A DNA stretch of 64,000 nt from Cellulomonas_A sp047229345. Its GTDB lineage: Bacteria; Actinomycetota; Actinomycetes; Actinomycetales; Cellulomonadaceae. The notes below the pieces were generated by a model. The model searched no databases, was not told the DNA's origin, and saw only the letters and a program-made list of their open reading frames with translations. Numbering within the stretch: the first letter of the stretch is position 1; each line of letters starts with the position of its first letter. The position numbers were made by a program, and so were the translations under genes. Where the stretch lies: the NCBI RefSeq assembly GCF_047229345.1, contig NZ_JBFTER010000017.1:1-64000 (forward strand), read 5' to 3'. Below, piece after piece: positions 17,718-26,411 of this stretch.

Positions 17718-18383
17718 ACATCTGCCCCTCTACTCAAGCGGTTCCGCCTCACGGTCGAGAAGGCGCGCTTGAGCCAGACCTCAGCGCTGGCTGGCGTGCC
17801 TTCCGTACCCGCGGGCAAGCTCGAAGGTGATCCAAACCGCCCTGGCCGCGGTGCAGGGGTCGACCCCCGACGTCAGTTACAACGTGGAGGCCGCGTCCGG
17901 AGGTGAGTAACGGGCGCGGATCTCACGGGCAAGGAGCTCGATTACAAGGCTTTCGTCGGGCGTGGCCCAGCGGCAGGCGGCGTTGCTGGAGACGCGCCGG
18001 CGCGCGTGTGTAGCGAGTCCGGGCCCGGCCTGCGCCCCGAGGTCAAGGCCGAAGCCGTCCGGTTAGCTTGGCTGCGGTGCCAAGCCAACCGGCACGGTGA
18101 GCTGCGCCCGGAGAACCGGCTCACAGAAGTCGAGATCGGCGGGACGCGAACGTGCTCCCGGCGGCCCGCGGGCGCATGGGCGTGCCTGACCGTACGACGG
18201 CGTGCGGGGCGCCCTCCGGTGCGAGTCAGCATGTCTACGTCGATGAGCGCTTCGAGCATGAGTCTCCCTGGACCAAGACGAACGCGTTCATCGCCCTCAA
18301 ACCGACGTCGCCGTCTCCAAAAGCCGTCCTCGTGAGCGGTCACATTCTCGGGGCGACAGTCGATACGGGGGGAGGAGGTGTTC
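17718..18383. other. Gene-free stretch with one hairpin
   Basis: No confident gene. Open frames have Arg/Ser-rich, unrecognised products. One long hairpin is listed separately at 18059-18092. The last 20 bases are the ribosome site of the next gene, GGAGGAGG. Confidence 0.4.
18059..18092. repeat. Inverted repeat (terminator-like hairpin)
   Basis: CCGGTTAGCTTGGC pairs with GCCAAGCCAACCGG around the six-base loop TGCGGT. This is a 14-bp stem with one G-U pair when read on the plus strand. It lies about 340 bases past the ATPase gene, without a U-run, so it may be a terminator or the edge of a lost element. Confidence 0.45.
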
Positions 18384-19919
18384 GTGCCCACGCCAGTCGA
18401 GGTCTTGTCGCTGATCGCGGCTGCTGTGGCGACCGTCACGGCAGTGCGCGTGCTGAGTCGGCGCCGCACATCGCCGCTCGCGGTCCCACTGGTACTCATG
18501 CTGGTCGGCGCGTCTGAGTGGGCCGTCGCTCGAGGGCTGCTGCACGTCGCAGAATCGTCGGTCGCTGCGACCGTCACTCTGCACTACGCGGTCTTCCCCG
18601 GGGCGGCTGTCGTCGTCGGCGCCGCCTTCTGGTACTTCGTCGTGCTCTCGGGGCGCAGCCTGACGCGGCGAGTCGCGCTGCTCCTGCTCGTGCATCCGGC
18701 GCTGCTCGCAGTGGTGCTCACGACCAACCCGTGGCACCACGCCTTCCTCCGAATCGACACCACGGGTGACACCGTCGTCATCGGGCTCGGGCCGCTGTAC
18801 TGGGTGCACACGGCGTACAGCTACACACTGCTGGTCGTCGGCATCGCCCTTGCGCTACGCGCACTACCCCGCGCGGTCCCAGGACACCGACACGTCTACA
18901 TCGTTGCCGCCCTCGCCGCGACCATTCCCGCCATCGGCAACGTGCTCACCACGGTCATCGCCACGCGGTCGGAGAACCTGCACCTCACTCCAGTGTTCTT
19001 CCTCATCAGTGCGGCAATCTGGGGGTGGGTCGAACGGTTCCGGGAACAGAGCCGCGGCGTGCCAGTCACGACGCGTCAGGTGCTCGACGCGCTGACCGAC
19101 GCCGTGGTCGTTCTCGATCCGTGCGGCCGGCTCCTCGATGTCAACGGTGCCGCGCGGGCGCTGCTCCGAGATCCGGAGGGTTCCCTACCCGACGACAATG
19201 CGCTCGAGGCGACATGGCGCGACCGCCTAGCTCCCGAGCTCGGCAACGCACTTTCGCACGGTGGTACGAGCATCCTGACGATGCCGTCCGGCAGGGTGCT
19301 CGACGTCCGCGTCACGCAGATCGCCGACCTGCGCGGCACGCCCGTCGGTTCAGTCGTGGCGCTGCGCGACGTCACCGAGATCGAGCGCCTGCGTACCGAG
19401 CTCGCGCACCAGGCGACGCGGGACGCGCTCACCGGGCTGCACAACCGCCGCGCGTTCGAGCAGCATCTCGCACAGTCGGCGGCGGCGGCACGCGAGAACG
19501 GAGCTCACCTGAGCGTCGCCCTGCTCGACCTCGACCACTTCAAGGCCGTCAACGACTCCCACGGGCACGCCGCCGGAGACCGGGTGCTTGTAGCGGTGGC
19601 GAAGGCCCTTACCGAATCGGCATGGCCCGGCGAGTTAGTCGCGCGGATTGGTGGCGAAGAGCTCGCACTGCTGCTTCCAGGGGTCACCGGACGCGATGCG
19701 GCCCGACGCGCAGACGAGGCCCGCTCCCAGTGCGCGCGCACCGCTGTCCCCGTTCGTGACGGCGAGATTCGGGTCACTGTCAGCGCGGGTGTGGCCGCAC
19801 TGGCCCCGGACCAGACCGTCGATGACCTGCTCCGCGCCGCTGACGACGCGCTGTATGCCGCCAAGGCGCAAGGCCGCGATCGAGTTGAGCAGGCGGCAGG
19901 ACTCAGCGCGTGGCGCTGA
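18384..19919 (+). CDS. 7TM-PAS-GGDEF protein, probable diguanylate cyclase
   Basis: A 511-residue protein. The GTG at 18384 was chosen because GGAGGAGG ends five bases before it. About seven hydrophobic segments (residues 5-220) resemble the N-terminal 7TM sensor found in some histidine kinases. A PAS domain (about 230-345) and a GGDEF domain (about 355-505) follow. The motif is GGEEL, so the last position departs from GGDEF/GGEEF, and no RxxD inhibitory site precedes it. Activity is therefore possible but less certain than for the other cyclases here. It stands alone, and there is no evident partner gene. Confidence 0.85.
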   Translation: MPTPVEVLSLIAAAVATVTAVRVLSRRRTSPLAVPLVLMLVGASEWAVARGLLHVAESSVAATVTLHYAVFPGAAVVVGAAFWYFVVLSGRSLTRRVALLLLVHPALLAVVLTTNPWHHAFLRIDTTGDTVVIGLGPLYWVHTAYSYTLLVVGIALALRALPRAVPGHRHVYIVAALAATIPAIGNVLTTVIATRSENLHLTPVFFLISAAIWGWVERFREQSRGVPVTTRQVLDALTDAVVVLDPCGRLLDVNGAARALLRDPEGSLPDDNALEATWRDRLAPELGNALSHGGTSILTMPSGRVLDVRVTQIADLRGTPVGSVVALRDVTEIERLRTELAHQATRDALTGLHNRRAFEQHLAQSAAAARENGAHLSVALLDLDHFKAVNDSHGHAAGDRVLVAVAKALTESAWPGELVARIGGEELALLLPGVTGRDAARRADEARSQCARTAVPVRDGEIRVTVSAGVAALAPDQTVDDLLRAADDALYAAKAQGRDRVEQAAGLSAWR

Positions 19920-20081
19920 GTTCCTCCGGGCACGCCTTCGGCGCTGCGTGCGTTCAACGTGCTGTGGCCTCCTGGAAGCCGCCGAGATCTTCGTCGCACT
20001 CCCGGGTAGACGCGCCGCCGTTCGACGGGTGATGCCGCTTCGGCGAAGGCGCGCCTCATCCCGCCGAAGCGCGCGGATGAG

Positions 20082-20336
20082 GTGGCTCTCGGTGTCGCGG
20101 CTGGGTTGAAGGACTTGTACGCGGCGACGGGGGCCATCGAAATCGAGCGGGTGTACCTTCCGCACACGCCTTTCGCGCTGCTGCGGGTGCACGTCGGGTC
20201 AAGGACGTACAGCGTCGAGATCCGGCAGGACGGGTACGCGACCACACTGGGACGGACGCTCTCCCGCCCGAGCGTCGCCGCGTCCCGCGCTGCGAGGAGG
20301 AGTGCTAAACGCGCAGCACCAGGGCCGCTGAAGTGA
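20082..20336 (+). CDS. Small hypothetical protein, possibly truncated at its start
   Basis: An 84-residue frame from GTG. Codon use is strongly G/C at third positions and the middle (EIERVYLPHTPFALLRVHVG, TYSVEIRQDG) reads like a folded beta-rich protein rather than random translation. The frame remains open upstream to a TAG at 20007 without any other start, and those upstream residues (LIPPKRADEVALGVAAGLKD) also look coding. So this may be the 3' remnant of a longer gene, or a small gene with an unusual start. I do not recognise a family. No ribosome site decides the start. Confidence 0.35.
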   Translation: MALGVAAGLKDLYAATGAIEIERVYLPHTPFALLRVHVGSRTYSVEIRQDGYATTLGRTLSRPSVAASRAARRSAKRAAPGPLK

Positions 20337-20629
20337 CGTTCGTGCTGGTGCGGATGATGGTGACATGGCCGGCGGCCAGAACAGGGCCTTTGCTGGCGGC
20401 AGCGTGTGAGTAGCGGTGGTGGGCATCTCCTCGAGCGCTGCCATGACCACTTCTCGGGTGGCCTTCGCCCGTGCTCCGGGCCCCTCCCCGATGCATGCAC
20501 CCGCTGCGCGGCCTGAGCCGTGTACACCCGCGTTGATCGGCGTACGTGATATTGGTCTCGGCCGAAGCGGTGGGCGGGGGGTGCGTGCGAGGCTGGTGGA
20601 GCCCGTGACGGTGGAGGTAGGGGAGCACC

Positions 20630-21067
20630 ATGTCAGAGGCTGTGCATCACTACTTGGACGACTTTGCCTCGGGGGCCGCGGCCCGGCTGGGCATGGACAC
20701 GCACTGCAGCATCATCGTGATGCGTGCGGGGTCGCTGGAGTACGTGGGCAGCAGCGATGAGCGCGCAGAGCGGTGTGATGCGGTGGAGGTCGCTGAGGGG
20801 GTCGGGCCGTGCGTAACGGCGATGCAGCAGCTGAGCGGTGTGCTGATTCCCGACCTTCGGTTCGAGACGCGTTGGCGCAAGTGGCGGGAGGTGTCCATCG
20901 CGGCGGGGTTTCGCTCGGCGGCCGGGCTCCCGGCATACGTCGACGAGGAGACCACGGTCGCCCTGGACCTGTATTCCGACGCACTCGACCCCTGGACGCG
21001 GGAGATGCTGGTCGGGATGGACGCTTACGTCCAGGAGATCGCCGGGGCGGTGCGAAAACGCTTGTGA
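20630..21067 (+). CDS. GAF-domain protein without ANTAR
   Basis: A 145-residue protein with an excellent ribosome site (GGAGGTAGGGGAG before the ATG). It is a lone GAF domain that aligns throughout with the GAF half of the 5851 protein: YLDD..ASGAAARLGMDT, GVGPCVTAM, LDLYSDALDPW. It stops where the ANTAR domain would begin. So it is either a regulator that lost its RNA-binding half or a sensor that works through a partner. The next gene, a degenerate RsbW-like ATPase 52 bases downstream, is the obvious candidate partner and is probably cotranscribed. Confidence 0.8.
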   Translation: MSEAVHHYLDDFASGAAARLGMDTHCSIIVMRAGSLEYVGSSDERAERCDAVEVAEGVGPCVTAMQQLSGVLIPDLRFETRWRKWREVSIAAGFRSAAGLPAYVDEETTVALDLYSDALDPWTREMLVGMDAYVQEIAGAVRKRL

Positions 21068-21119
21068 GTACAGCAGCGGAGATGTTGAGGTCGGTGTCGT
21101 TGGGGAGCGGGGCGGATTG

Positions 21120-21461
21120 ATGTACATGCTGGTTGCGGGTAGCCGTGAAGCGGTTTCGCAGGCGCGACGGTGGGCTACCGATGTCGCGTTTCGAACCGGC
21201 CTGGACGCCGAGCTCGCGTCCGTCGTGGAGTTGCTGACCGGTGAGTTGGTCGCCGACGCCGTCCTTTTCGGGGACGGCGACATCGGCGTTCACGCCAACC
21301 GTCTCGACGGGCAGTTCATCGTCTCCGTCACCGATGCAAGCAACGACCTGCCCGGTGCGCGCGCGGGCCGTGTGGTCCAGCGCCTGGCCAACCAGTGGGG
21401 AGCGGACCGCAACTACCCGACCGGCAAGACGGTCTGGGCCAGCATCAGCACCGACGAGTAA
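21120..21461 (+). CDS. Degenerate RsbW-like ATPase-fold protein
   Basis: A 113-residue protein from ATG. The outline is that of the small GHKL kinases nearby (SREAVSQARRW.., VVELLTGELVADAV, VSVTDAS, KTVWASI end). However, the N box has Asp in place of the magnesium-binding Asn (ELVADAV), and the glycine-rich GxG box is missing: the stretch reads ARAGRVVQRLANQWG. ATP binding is therefore doubtful. It may be a binding-only relative, as a partner or decoy in sigma regulation. It follows the GAF-only gene by 52 bases. TTG at 21117 is an alternative start. Confidence 0.7.
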   Translation: MYMLVAGSREAVSQARRWATDVAFRTGLDAELASVVELLTGELVADAVLFGDGDIGVHANRLDGQFIVSVTDASNDLPGARAGRVVQRLANQWGADRNYPTGKTVWASISTDE

Positions 21462-21634
21462 CGACCCCGGCACGCCTGCAGCGTTTCAGTGTCCGTCGAG
21501 GTGCTGCACGACAAGCGACGGCGGAGTTCACGCCCGGACGAGTAGTTACGGTTCGGGTTCTATCCACGCGGCCACGAGAGTCGGCCTCGCGCGTGTCACG
21601 CGGTTGCCGTACCGCAATGAGCGGAGCGCCCTCC

Positions 21635-22249
21635 TCACGTCTCGAGCAGAGCCAGCGCGCCCATGGGTTCGGTTAGCCGAGCGTCGGCGGGTTCCTCCGC
21701 CCGGTACAGGTGGCCCCAGGTCGCCGCTGCGCCGCGTGCGCCGGCGGATCGTGCTGCCCGCAAGTCCGTCGGCGCATCACCGATGTACACGACGTCAGCG
21801 ACATCAACGCCAAGCCGGGACGCTGCGGCCAAGATGCCGTCTGGTGCGGGCTTCGGCCGCGCCACGTGGTCTCCACCGATTAAGACGTCGTACTCGATGC
21901 TGGCCGAGGCGAGCAGCGTGCGCGCCGCGCGGCTGCTGGCCCCCGTGAAGATGGTGACCGGCAGATCGCGCGCTCGTAGTGCCACGAGGGTCTCGAGCAC
22001 ACCGGCATAAGCCGTTACGGAGCTGGCGTGCAGCCGGTCGTAGTAGGCGTCGACCTCGCCGTTCTTGAGTGGTCGCCCGACGAGGTGCTCAAGCATCACC
22101 TCTGGGACCCCGAGGGAGTAGGCCGCAACGACTTTCTCCCGGTCGACGTCGGCGACCCCGAGATCTTGCACCGTCGCGACGAACGCGTCAGGCACCACCA
22201 ACGTGGAGTCGAGCAGGGTGCCATCCATATCCCAGACCAGGTGCGCCAT
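21635..22249 (-). CDS. HAD-family hydrolase (phosphatase-like)
   Basis: A 204-residue HAD hydrolase. Motif I is DMDGTLLDS at residues 7-15, motif II is TIFTGAS with the Thr, the Lys of motif III lies in RPKPAPDG, and motif IV is GDAPTD. All catalytic positions are present, with a helical cap between motifs I and II as in phosphoglycolate phosphatase and beta-phosphoglucomutase relatives. The substrate cannot be told. The ATG at 22249 was chosen because the catalytic Asp sits seven residues from it; an ATG at 22282 is also in frame. The gene stands alone; the GAF-ANTAR remnant upstream is separated by 220 bases. Confidence 0.87.
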   Translation of the reverse strand: MAHLVWDMDGTLLDSTLVVPDAFVATVQDLGVADVDREKVVAAYSLGVPEVMLEHLVGRPLKNGEVDAYYDRLHASSVTAYAGVLETLVALRARDLPVTIFTGASSRAARTLLASASIEYDVLIGGDHVARPKPAPDGILAAASRLGVDVADVVYIGDAPTDLRAARSAGARGAAATWGHLYRAEEPADARLTEPMGALALLET

Positions 22250-22416
22250 GCGAAGTAGCCTAGGACTGGTTCTGACGATCATGAGGGACCGAAGAGCGGT
22301 TCACCGGGGGCCGTCCGCCTCGACTCGCCGAGCGACGCGGCGCCTGTACGAGGGACCTACGGTGACGCGTCCGAGACATGTGTTCCGGGACGCCGGTCAC
22401 GGGTGACGCTCACACG

Positions 22417-22433
22417 AACGTTCGAGCACATGT
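22417..22433. repeat. 17-base flank of duplicated GAF-ANTAR copy (A)
   Basis: AACGTTCGAGCACATGT matches the segment at 32067-32083 at 16 of 17 bases. Both lie just past the stop codon of a GAF-ANTAR copy. This shows that the duplication of the two copies included DNA downstream. Confidence 0.55.
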
Positions 22434-22468
22434 ACGTCGCGCGTCGCGTCGCGCTGAGGAACTGAGCA

Positions 22469-22945
22469 TCAGTGGTCGATGGGATTGAGGAAGATCCTGG
22501 CGTGGGGCGGCGAGAGTGATGCCTCGGCACTAGGCGCCGAGGCGGGGTTTGCGTCGCTCCTCGTCCGGGCTGACGCAGGGGCAGCGATGAGGACGACCAC
22601 GGCGAGCTCGCTGTCGTCGAACTAAGCGAGGGGTGCGCTCGGGCAGGCGGTGGCTGGTGACCGGAGTTCCGCCAGGTGCGCCGGCGGCGGCGAGCACGGT
22701 GGCGAGATCACCAAGGCGCGGGGGTCGCGGAGTCGACCGCGAGCCACTCAGTGGCGCCGACGGTGGTTCCGGGTGCAGGGGGGCGTGTGACCGTCCCCCA
22801 GCAGCGCCAGAGGCGGGCCGGTGGGGGTGAGGACGGCGCCGACGGCGGGGCAGGACGGCACGTGCTCTGCGATGAGTGCTGCGCGTGACTGCAGGAAGGC
22901 GCCGAATGCAGGTAGCCGACGGCGGCGGACACGGGACGGGGTCAT
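22469..22945 (-). pseudogene. Decayed GAF-ANTAR gene
   Basis: Read on the minus strand, pieces in different frames match the intact protein at 32108-32752. The first is LQSRAALIAEHVPSCPAVGAVLTPTG..LALL (intact: LQTRARLIAKLVPSCMAVSAVLTPTG). Next come TTVGATEWLAVDSATPAP and DLATVLAAAGAPGG.PVTSH, and at the end HARIFLNPIDH before a TGA. About 100 bases of the middle are missing and at least two frameshifts are needed. The product would be neither GAF nor ANTAR, so this is a pseudogene. The ends are approximate. Confidence 0.8.
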
Positions 22946-22948
22946 GAG

Positions 22949-23200
22949 ATGAAGGCATCACCAGTCGATCCTCGTTACACGACGATGGAGTCGCATCAGC
23001 CCGCGTATCGGGTCGATTTTTGGGACGGCAACACCGCGTCGGAATGGCGGCTGGAGGACGCGCGCGACGCCCACGAGGTATGGGCTTGGGTTGAGCAGTA
23101 CGCCGAGGGGCGGGACCCTGTCGTGTACGTCGAGCTGGCCGTCGGTGCCACCGTCGCGTTGGCTCGTCTCAGCGGAAGCGACCCAACGCGGACTCACTAG
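22949..23200 (+). CDS. Small hypothetical protein
   Basis: An 83-residue acidic protein. It contains YRVDFWDG..ASEWRLEDARDAHEVWAWVEQYAEGRDPVVYVEL, a compact alpha/beta pattern with several Trp. Codon use is typical of the host. The ATG at 22949 follows GGGG by about eight bases; an ATG at 22985 gives a shorter protein that begins right at the conserved-looking part. I do not recognise the family. It stands divergent from the decayed GAF-ANTAR gene and convergent with the beta-propeller gene. No signal peptide or membrane segment is seen. Confidence 0.6.
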   Translation: MKASPVDPRYTTMESHQPAYRVDFWDGNTASEWRLEDARDAHEVWAWVEQYAEGRDPVVYVELAVGATVALARLSGSDPTRTH

Positions 23201-23349
23201 GACGGCCCAGCCCGCGCGGCAACTTCCGTGCGCGCCGGGTGCAGTCGCTGACATAGGCAGTGAGCCGTACTTGGGCGGCGCGCGAGCGAAGCAGCGGCAC
23301 GCCCAAGCGCCAGACGGGCTGGGAAAGACGAAACGAGCCGTAGGCCGGG

Positions 23350-24861
23350 TCACGGCGCTAAGAGGACGGTCCGCTTCGAGCCGGAAAGGAGTACGCGGCC
23401 GTCGCTCAGTGGCTGCAGGCCGCCCCAGTCGACGGGGGAGGGGATGCGCCAGATCTGCACGCCGGTTTCGACGTTTCGCGCGACCAAGGATGTGTGCCCG
23501 TCCACCCGTGCCAGGACGAGGACGGTGCGGCCGTCGGTCACGAGTCCGCCGCCTCCGTCAGGCTCACGGTCATCGTGTTCCCAGACCGTCTCGCCCGTGC
23601 GGACGTCGACCGCCGCGACCCGGTCCTTCTCGCGCAGGAGGACGCGCCCGGAGAGGACGACCGGACTGGCCCATCGGGGGGTCGGGGAACGCCACAGATC
23701 CTCGCCCGTGCGTGCGTCGACTGCCATGATCCCTGCACCGCCCGAGGGTTGGACGAGCATCGTGTGCGGGGCGGTGCCGTCGTCGACGAGCGGCTCGAAC
23801 GCGTGCCCGGTGGTCGTGAAGCGCCGTGTGCCGTCGGCGTCCGTCACGGTCAGCTCGACGCCCGTGCCGTCGATGACGGAGGAGACCGCGGTCCCGCCGT
23901 CCGGCAGGGTGAAGCGGTCGAGCTCCATCCCCGCGTGGGCTTCACTCTGGCGGTCGATCGCTTCGCCTGTCCGAGAGTCGAGCGTCACCGAGACATCGCC
24001 GGCCTCCCAGGTCATGGTCTCGGCGTCCGACGCGAAGCTCGCACCGGCCACGCGGCCAACGCGCGGGCCCTTGTACTCCCAGACCAGCTCACCGGTAAGT
24101 AACGACCACCGGCTACCGACGAGACGATCCTGTGCGTCTACACCCACTGCGACGACGCTGTCCTCGATCTGCGTCGGGTGGCCCGACCCCGGAAGGACGA
24201 CCCGCCGAAGAATGGCACCAGACGCGGGGTCGAGAACGCTGACCTCGGACTGCGGGCCCAAAGCGGAGGCTCCGCCGGACCCGGTGACGACGGTTGGAAA
24301 GCTCACGCCCTCGAACGGAACGGAGTCGACGCAGGCCAGGACCGCGGACCCCGGCTCGAGCACGTCCACCGGCCCCTGCCACCAGCCCGCGCGGGTACCC
24401 CCGTCGCGGCGCACGAACCAGCATCCGAACGAGCCGCCGGGGCTGCGTTCCCAGCGGGTAGTGCCGTCGTCCAGGCCGACACCGAGCACCCCCTCACCTT
24501 CCGGGCCGTACAGCACCAGGACGTCACCGATGATGCCGATCACACCCTCGCCCGGAGCCTCCCAGACGTCAGTCACCGGCGCTGCGAGTGATCCTGTGAG
24601 ACCTTCGGTGCGTTCGAGCCGGTTCGTCTGGGCTCGCTCGGCCCGCCACTCGACGAGGCCGCTCGCGACGAGCATGAGCACCGCGGCGCCCGCCACGACG
24701 ATCCAGGCGCGGCGCGGGACGCGGCTCACCAGCTCCCGCCAGTCGGCACGGCGCTCGACCCCCGGCGCCGCGGTGCCCGCGACCTCGACAAGCTCGACAT
24801 CGACCTGTCCCCGCCCCGGCGTACGCACGATCGCGAGGCTACAGCCGTCGCCCCGACTCAC
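23350..24861 (-). CDS. Membrane-anchored PQQ-like beta-propeller protein
   Basis: A 503-residue protein. A cytoplasmic N-terminus of about 50 residues is followed by one membrane segment (about 52-68, AWIVVAGAAVLMLVASGLV), so the rest is outside the cell. The large domain has repeats of the PQQ kind: GLDDGTTRWE, DPASGAIL, LLTGELVWEY, DARTGEDLWR, DVRTGETVWEH, NVETGVQIWR. These are about seven blades of a propeller. Catalytic residues for alcohol dehydrogenase are not seen. It is more probably a binding or scaffold protein of the BamB-like kind. Two Cys in GCWF and LACVDS may pair. It starts about 80 bases before the neighbouring gene's 3' end on the same strand, with no clear operon signal. 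Confidence 0.8.
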   Translation of the reverse strand: MSRGDGCSLAIVRTPGRGQVDVELVEVAGTAAPGVERRADWRELVSRVPRRAWIVVAGAAVLMLVASGLVEWRAERAQTNRLERTEGLTGSLAAPVTDVWEAPGEGVIGIIGDVLVLYGPEGEGVLGVGLDDGTTRWERSPGGSFGCWFVRRDGGTRAGWWQGPVDVLEPGSAVLACVDSVPFEGVSFPTVVTGSGGASALGPQSEVSVLDPASGAILRRVVLPGSGHPTQIEDSVVAVGVDAQDRLVGSRWSLLTGELVWEYKGPRVGRVAGASFASDAETMTWEAGDVSVTLDSRTGEAIDRQSEAHAGMELDRFTLPDGGTAVSSVIDGTGVELTVTDADGTRRFTTTGHAFEPLVDDGTAPHTMLVQPSGGAGIMAVDARTGEDLWRSPTPRWASPVVLSGRVLLREKDRVAAVDVRTGETVWEHDDREPDGGGGLVTDGRTVLVLARVDGHTSLVARNVETGVQIWRIPSPVDWGGLQPLSDGRVLLSGSKRTVLLAP

Positions 24862-24942
24862 CGATTAGCTGCCTAGTTGCAACGTCTGCTATCGGTGGGT
24901 CCGAGTGATTGTTCAGATGCGCGTCTACGAGTTCTCCGGCGC

Positions 24943-25815
24943 TCAGCGGCTCAGATCGAGCTGTCGACGCAGAGTTGATCGGCGGTGGTATGCGAGAAGC
25001 GCAACGCCGGTTGTGGCCAACGCGAGGGCGAGGGCGAGCATGGTGAACCCACCCCCGGTCCAGCCGCCGAAGTCGCGGCTCAGCGCGATCGCCAGCAGGG
25101 CGCTGAGGAGCAGCACCGCCACGACGCTGACGCCGACACCGAGGCGATGCATCGGCAGACGACTGAAGGTGGCGGGCAGGGTTCCGGGCTCGTGCGGTGC
25201 CTCGAGGAAGAGGTGGACGCCCAGACCGCCCAACAGGATCGCGACGGGCAGGGCGATCGCGAGCGTGAGCGTCGTCGTGGCTGATGAGGGCAGGAGGGCT
25301 GCCGGCCAGCCGACCAGCTCAGGGGCTGAGGCGAGCGCCACCGTGACGCGTTCGAGCAGGGGACTGCTCAGAGCCGCCAGGATCGCCAGCCAAGCGACGG
25401 GCACCAAAGGTGCGTGGCGGGCGACGAGCGCGGATGCGGTGCCGCCGGCGACGGCGGCCAAGACAACAGCGGTCGCCACCACAGGAACCAGCCCACCGGA
25501 GCCCAGGCTGACACCCCAGGGCCAACCCACCATCGTGGCGATCGCGAGGACCGTCCCGGAGGCGTAGACGGCGAGCGTGACAAGTGCTCCGGCGACGAGC
25601 GAGATGACGACAGCGCGGGGGTGGGCTGTCATCCCGCGGATGATCAGCTGCGTCGAGGTGCGAGCCGCCTCAGCGTGGTACCAGACCGAGGCGCGCAGCG
25701 GGCCGTGCTCTTCGCGGTGGTGCGCTTCCGCCTCGGCGAGGTCACCGAGGACCTCGTCCCGGGCGGCGGGGGAGGGCAGCAGCCCGACGAGCGTGAGCTG
25801 GGTCAGAAACCTCAC
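24943..25815 (-). CDS. Multi-pass membrane protein coupled to PadR regulator
   Basis: A 290-residue protein. The GTG start at 25815 overlaps the PadR stop in a GTGA junction, which points to translational coupling. The first 55 residues (FLTQLTLVGLLP, DEVLGDLAEAEAHHREEHG, ASVWYHAEAARTS) form a cytoplasmic helical domain like the prefix domain found before ABC permeases. About seven hydrophobic segments follow. The permease body itself is absent, so this is not a transporter by sequence. PadR regulators often control membrane stress or drug-efflux genes; here the target is probably this gene itself. The substrate or partner is unknown. The C-terminus is short and basic. Confidence 0.75.
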   Translation of the reverse strand: MRFLTQLTLVGLLPSPAARDEVLGDLAEAEAHHREEHGPLRASVWYHAEAARTSTQLIIRGMTAHPRAVVISLVAGALVTLAVYASGTVLAIATMVGWPWGVSLGSGGLVPVVATAVVLAAVAGGTASALVARHAPLVPVAWLAILAALSSPLLERVTVALASAPELVGWPAALLPSSATTTLTLAIALPVAILLGGLGVHLFLEAPHEPGTLPATFSRLPMHRLGVGVSVVAVLLLSALLAIALSRDFGGWTGGGFTMLALALALATTGVALLAYHRRSTLRRQLDLSR

Positions 25816-26138
25816 GGGGTCACCTCCGTGATGCCGAAGCCCCACGTGCGCGCCGCCGCGGTCCGCGCCCGCGCCATCGCCTGCTGCCCGAGGGCTGTGA
25901 TCAGGTACTCCCGCCGGGAACGACCGCCCCGGACAGCTACCGGTTCGCTCGCGACCGACGCCACGAGGCCCTTGGCCTCCAGCCGGGCAAGCGTCGTGTA
26001 GATCGCCCCGATCGAGTACTCCCGGCCACGCTCCACGCTCACGGCCCTGCGTACCGACAGCCCGTACGCCGGTCCGTCGTCCGGCGCCGAGACAGCGCGC
26101 AGCACTGACGCTTCCAACCCACCCAGCAGCTCACCCAT
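25812..26138 (-). CDS. PadR-family transcriptional regulator
   Basis: A 108-residue winged-helix regulator. It begins MGELLGGLEASVLRAV and has YGLSVRRAV, SIGAIYTTLARLEAKGLV and a GGRSRREYLITALGQQAM wing. These are the classical PadR features. The ATG at 26138 was chosen because it fits family length and lies directly beside a palindrome and a promoter. A longer frame to 26210 would add an untypical leader that runs through that promoter. PadR proteins repress their own operon until a ligand binds; the coupled membrane gene downstream is the likely target. The C-terminal dimerisation helix is short, as in the PadR s2 group. Confidence 0.87.
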   Translation of the reverse strand: MGELLGGLEASVLRAVSAPDDGPAYGLSVRRAVSVERGREYSIGAIYTTLARLEAKGLVASVASEPVAVRGGRSRREYLITALGQQAMARARTAAARTWGFGITEVTP

Positions 26139-26139
26139 G

Positions 26140-26174
26140 TGCTCTACTATGTAGAACAAATAATCTGGCGTCAA
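26140..26174 (-). promoter_or_regulatory. PadR operator overlapping a promoter, likely leaderless start
   Basis: TGTTCTAC-ATA-GTAGAGCA on the minus strand (26140-26158) is an 8-3-8 inverted repeat with one mismatch, right before the PadR ATG. A promoter fits over it: TTGACG (26169-26174), 17-base spacer, CATAGT (26146-26151). That would start transcription at or next to the ATG, which has no ribosome site. A repressor on the palindrome would cover the -10 element. The sequence pattern is seen; repression and the leaderless start are inferred. Confidence 0.6.
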
Positions 26175-26411
26175 CGCTCTAGTACGATCAGGTGTCTGCC
26201 TGTCCCTCAAGAACCTTCAAGTTCATGGCTCAGGCGCCTCGTGGTTCGCATCGGGTTTGCGGCACGTGGCGACACCCTCGACGGGCGGGCGCGGTCGAGC
26301 TCAGGCCGGCGTGGCCGAGGAGGGGCTTCGGTCGGGTTCGACCGGAGCCACGTCATCGCGGACTTCCAGCGCCGGTCGGCGCTCAGGCGATCGCGCTGAA
26401 CGCGAGGTGCA

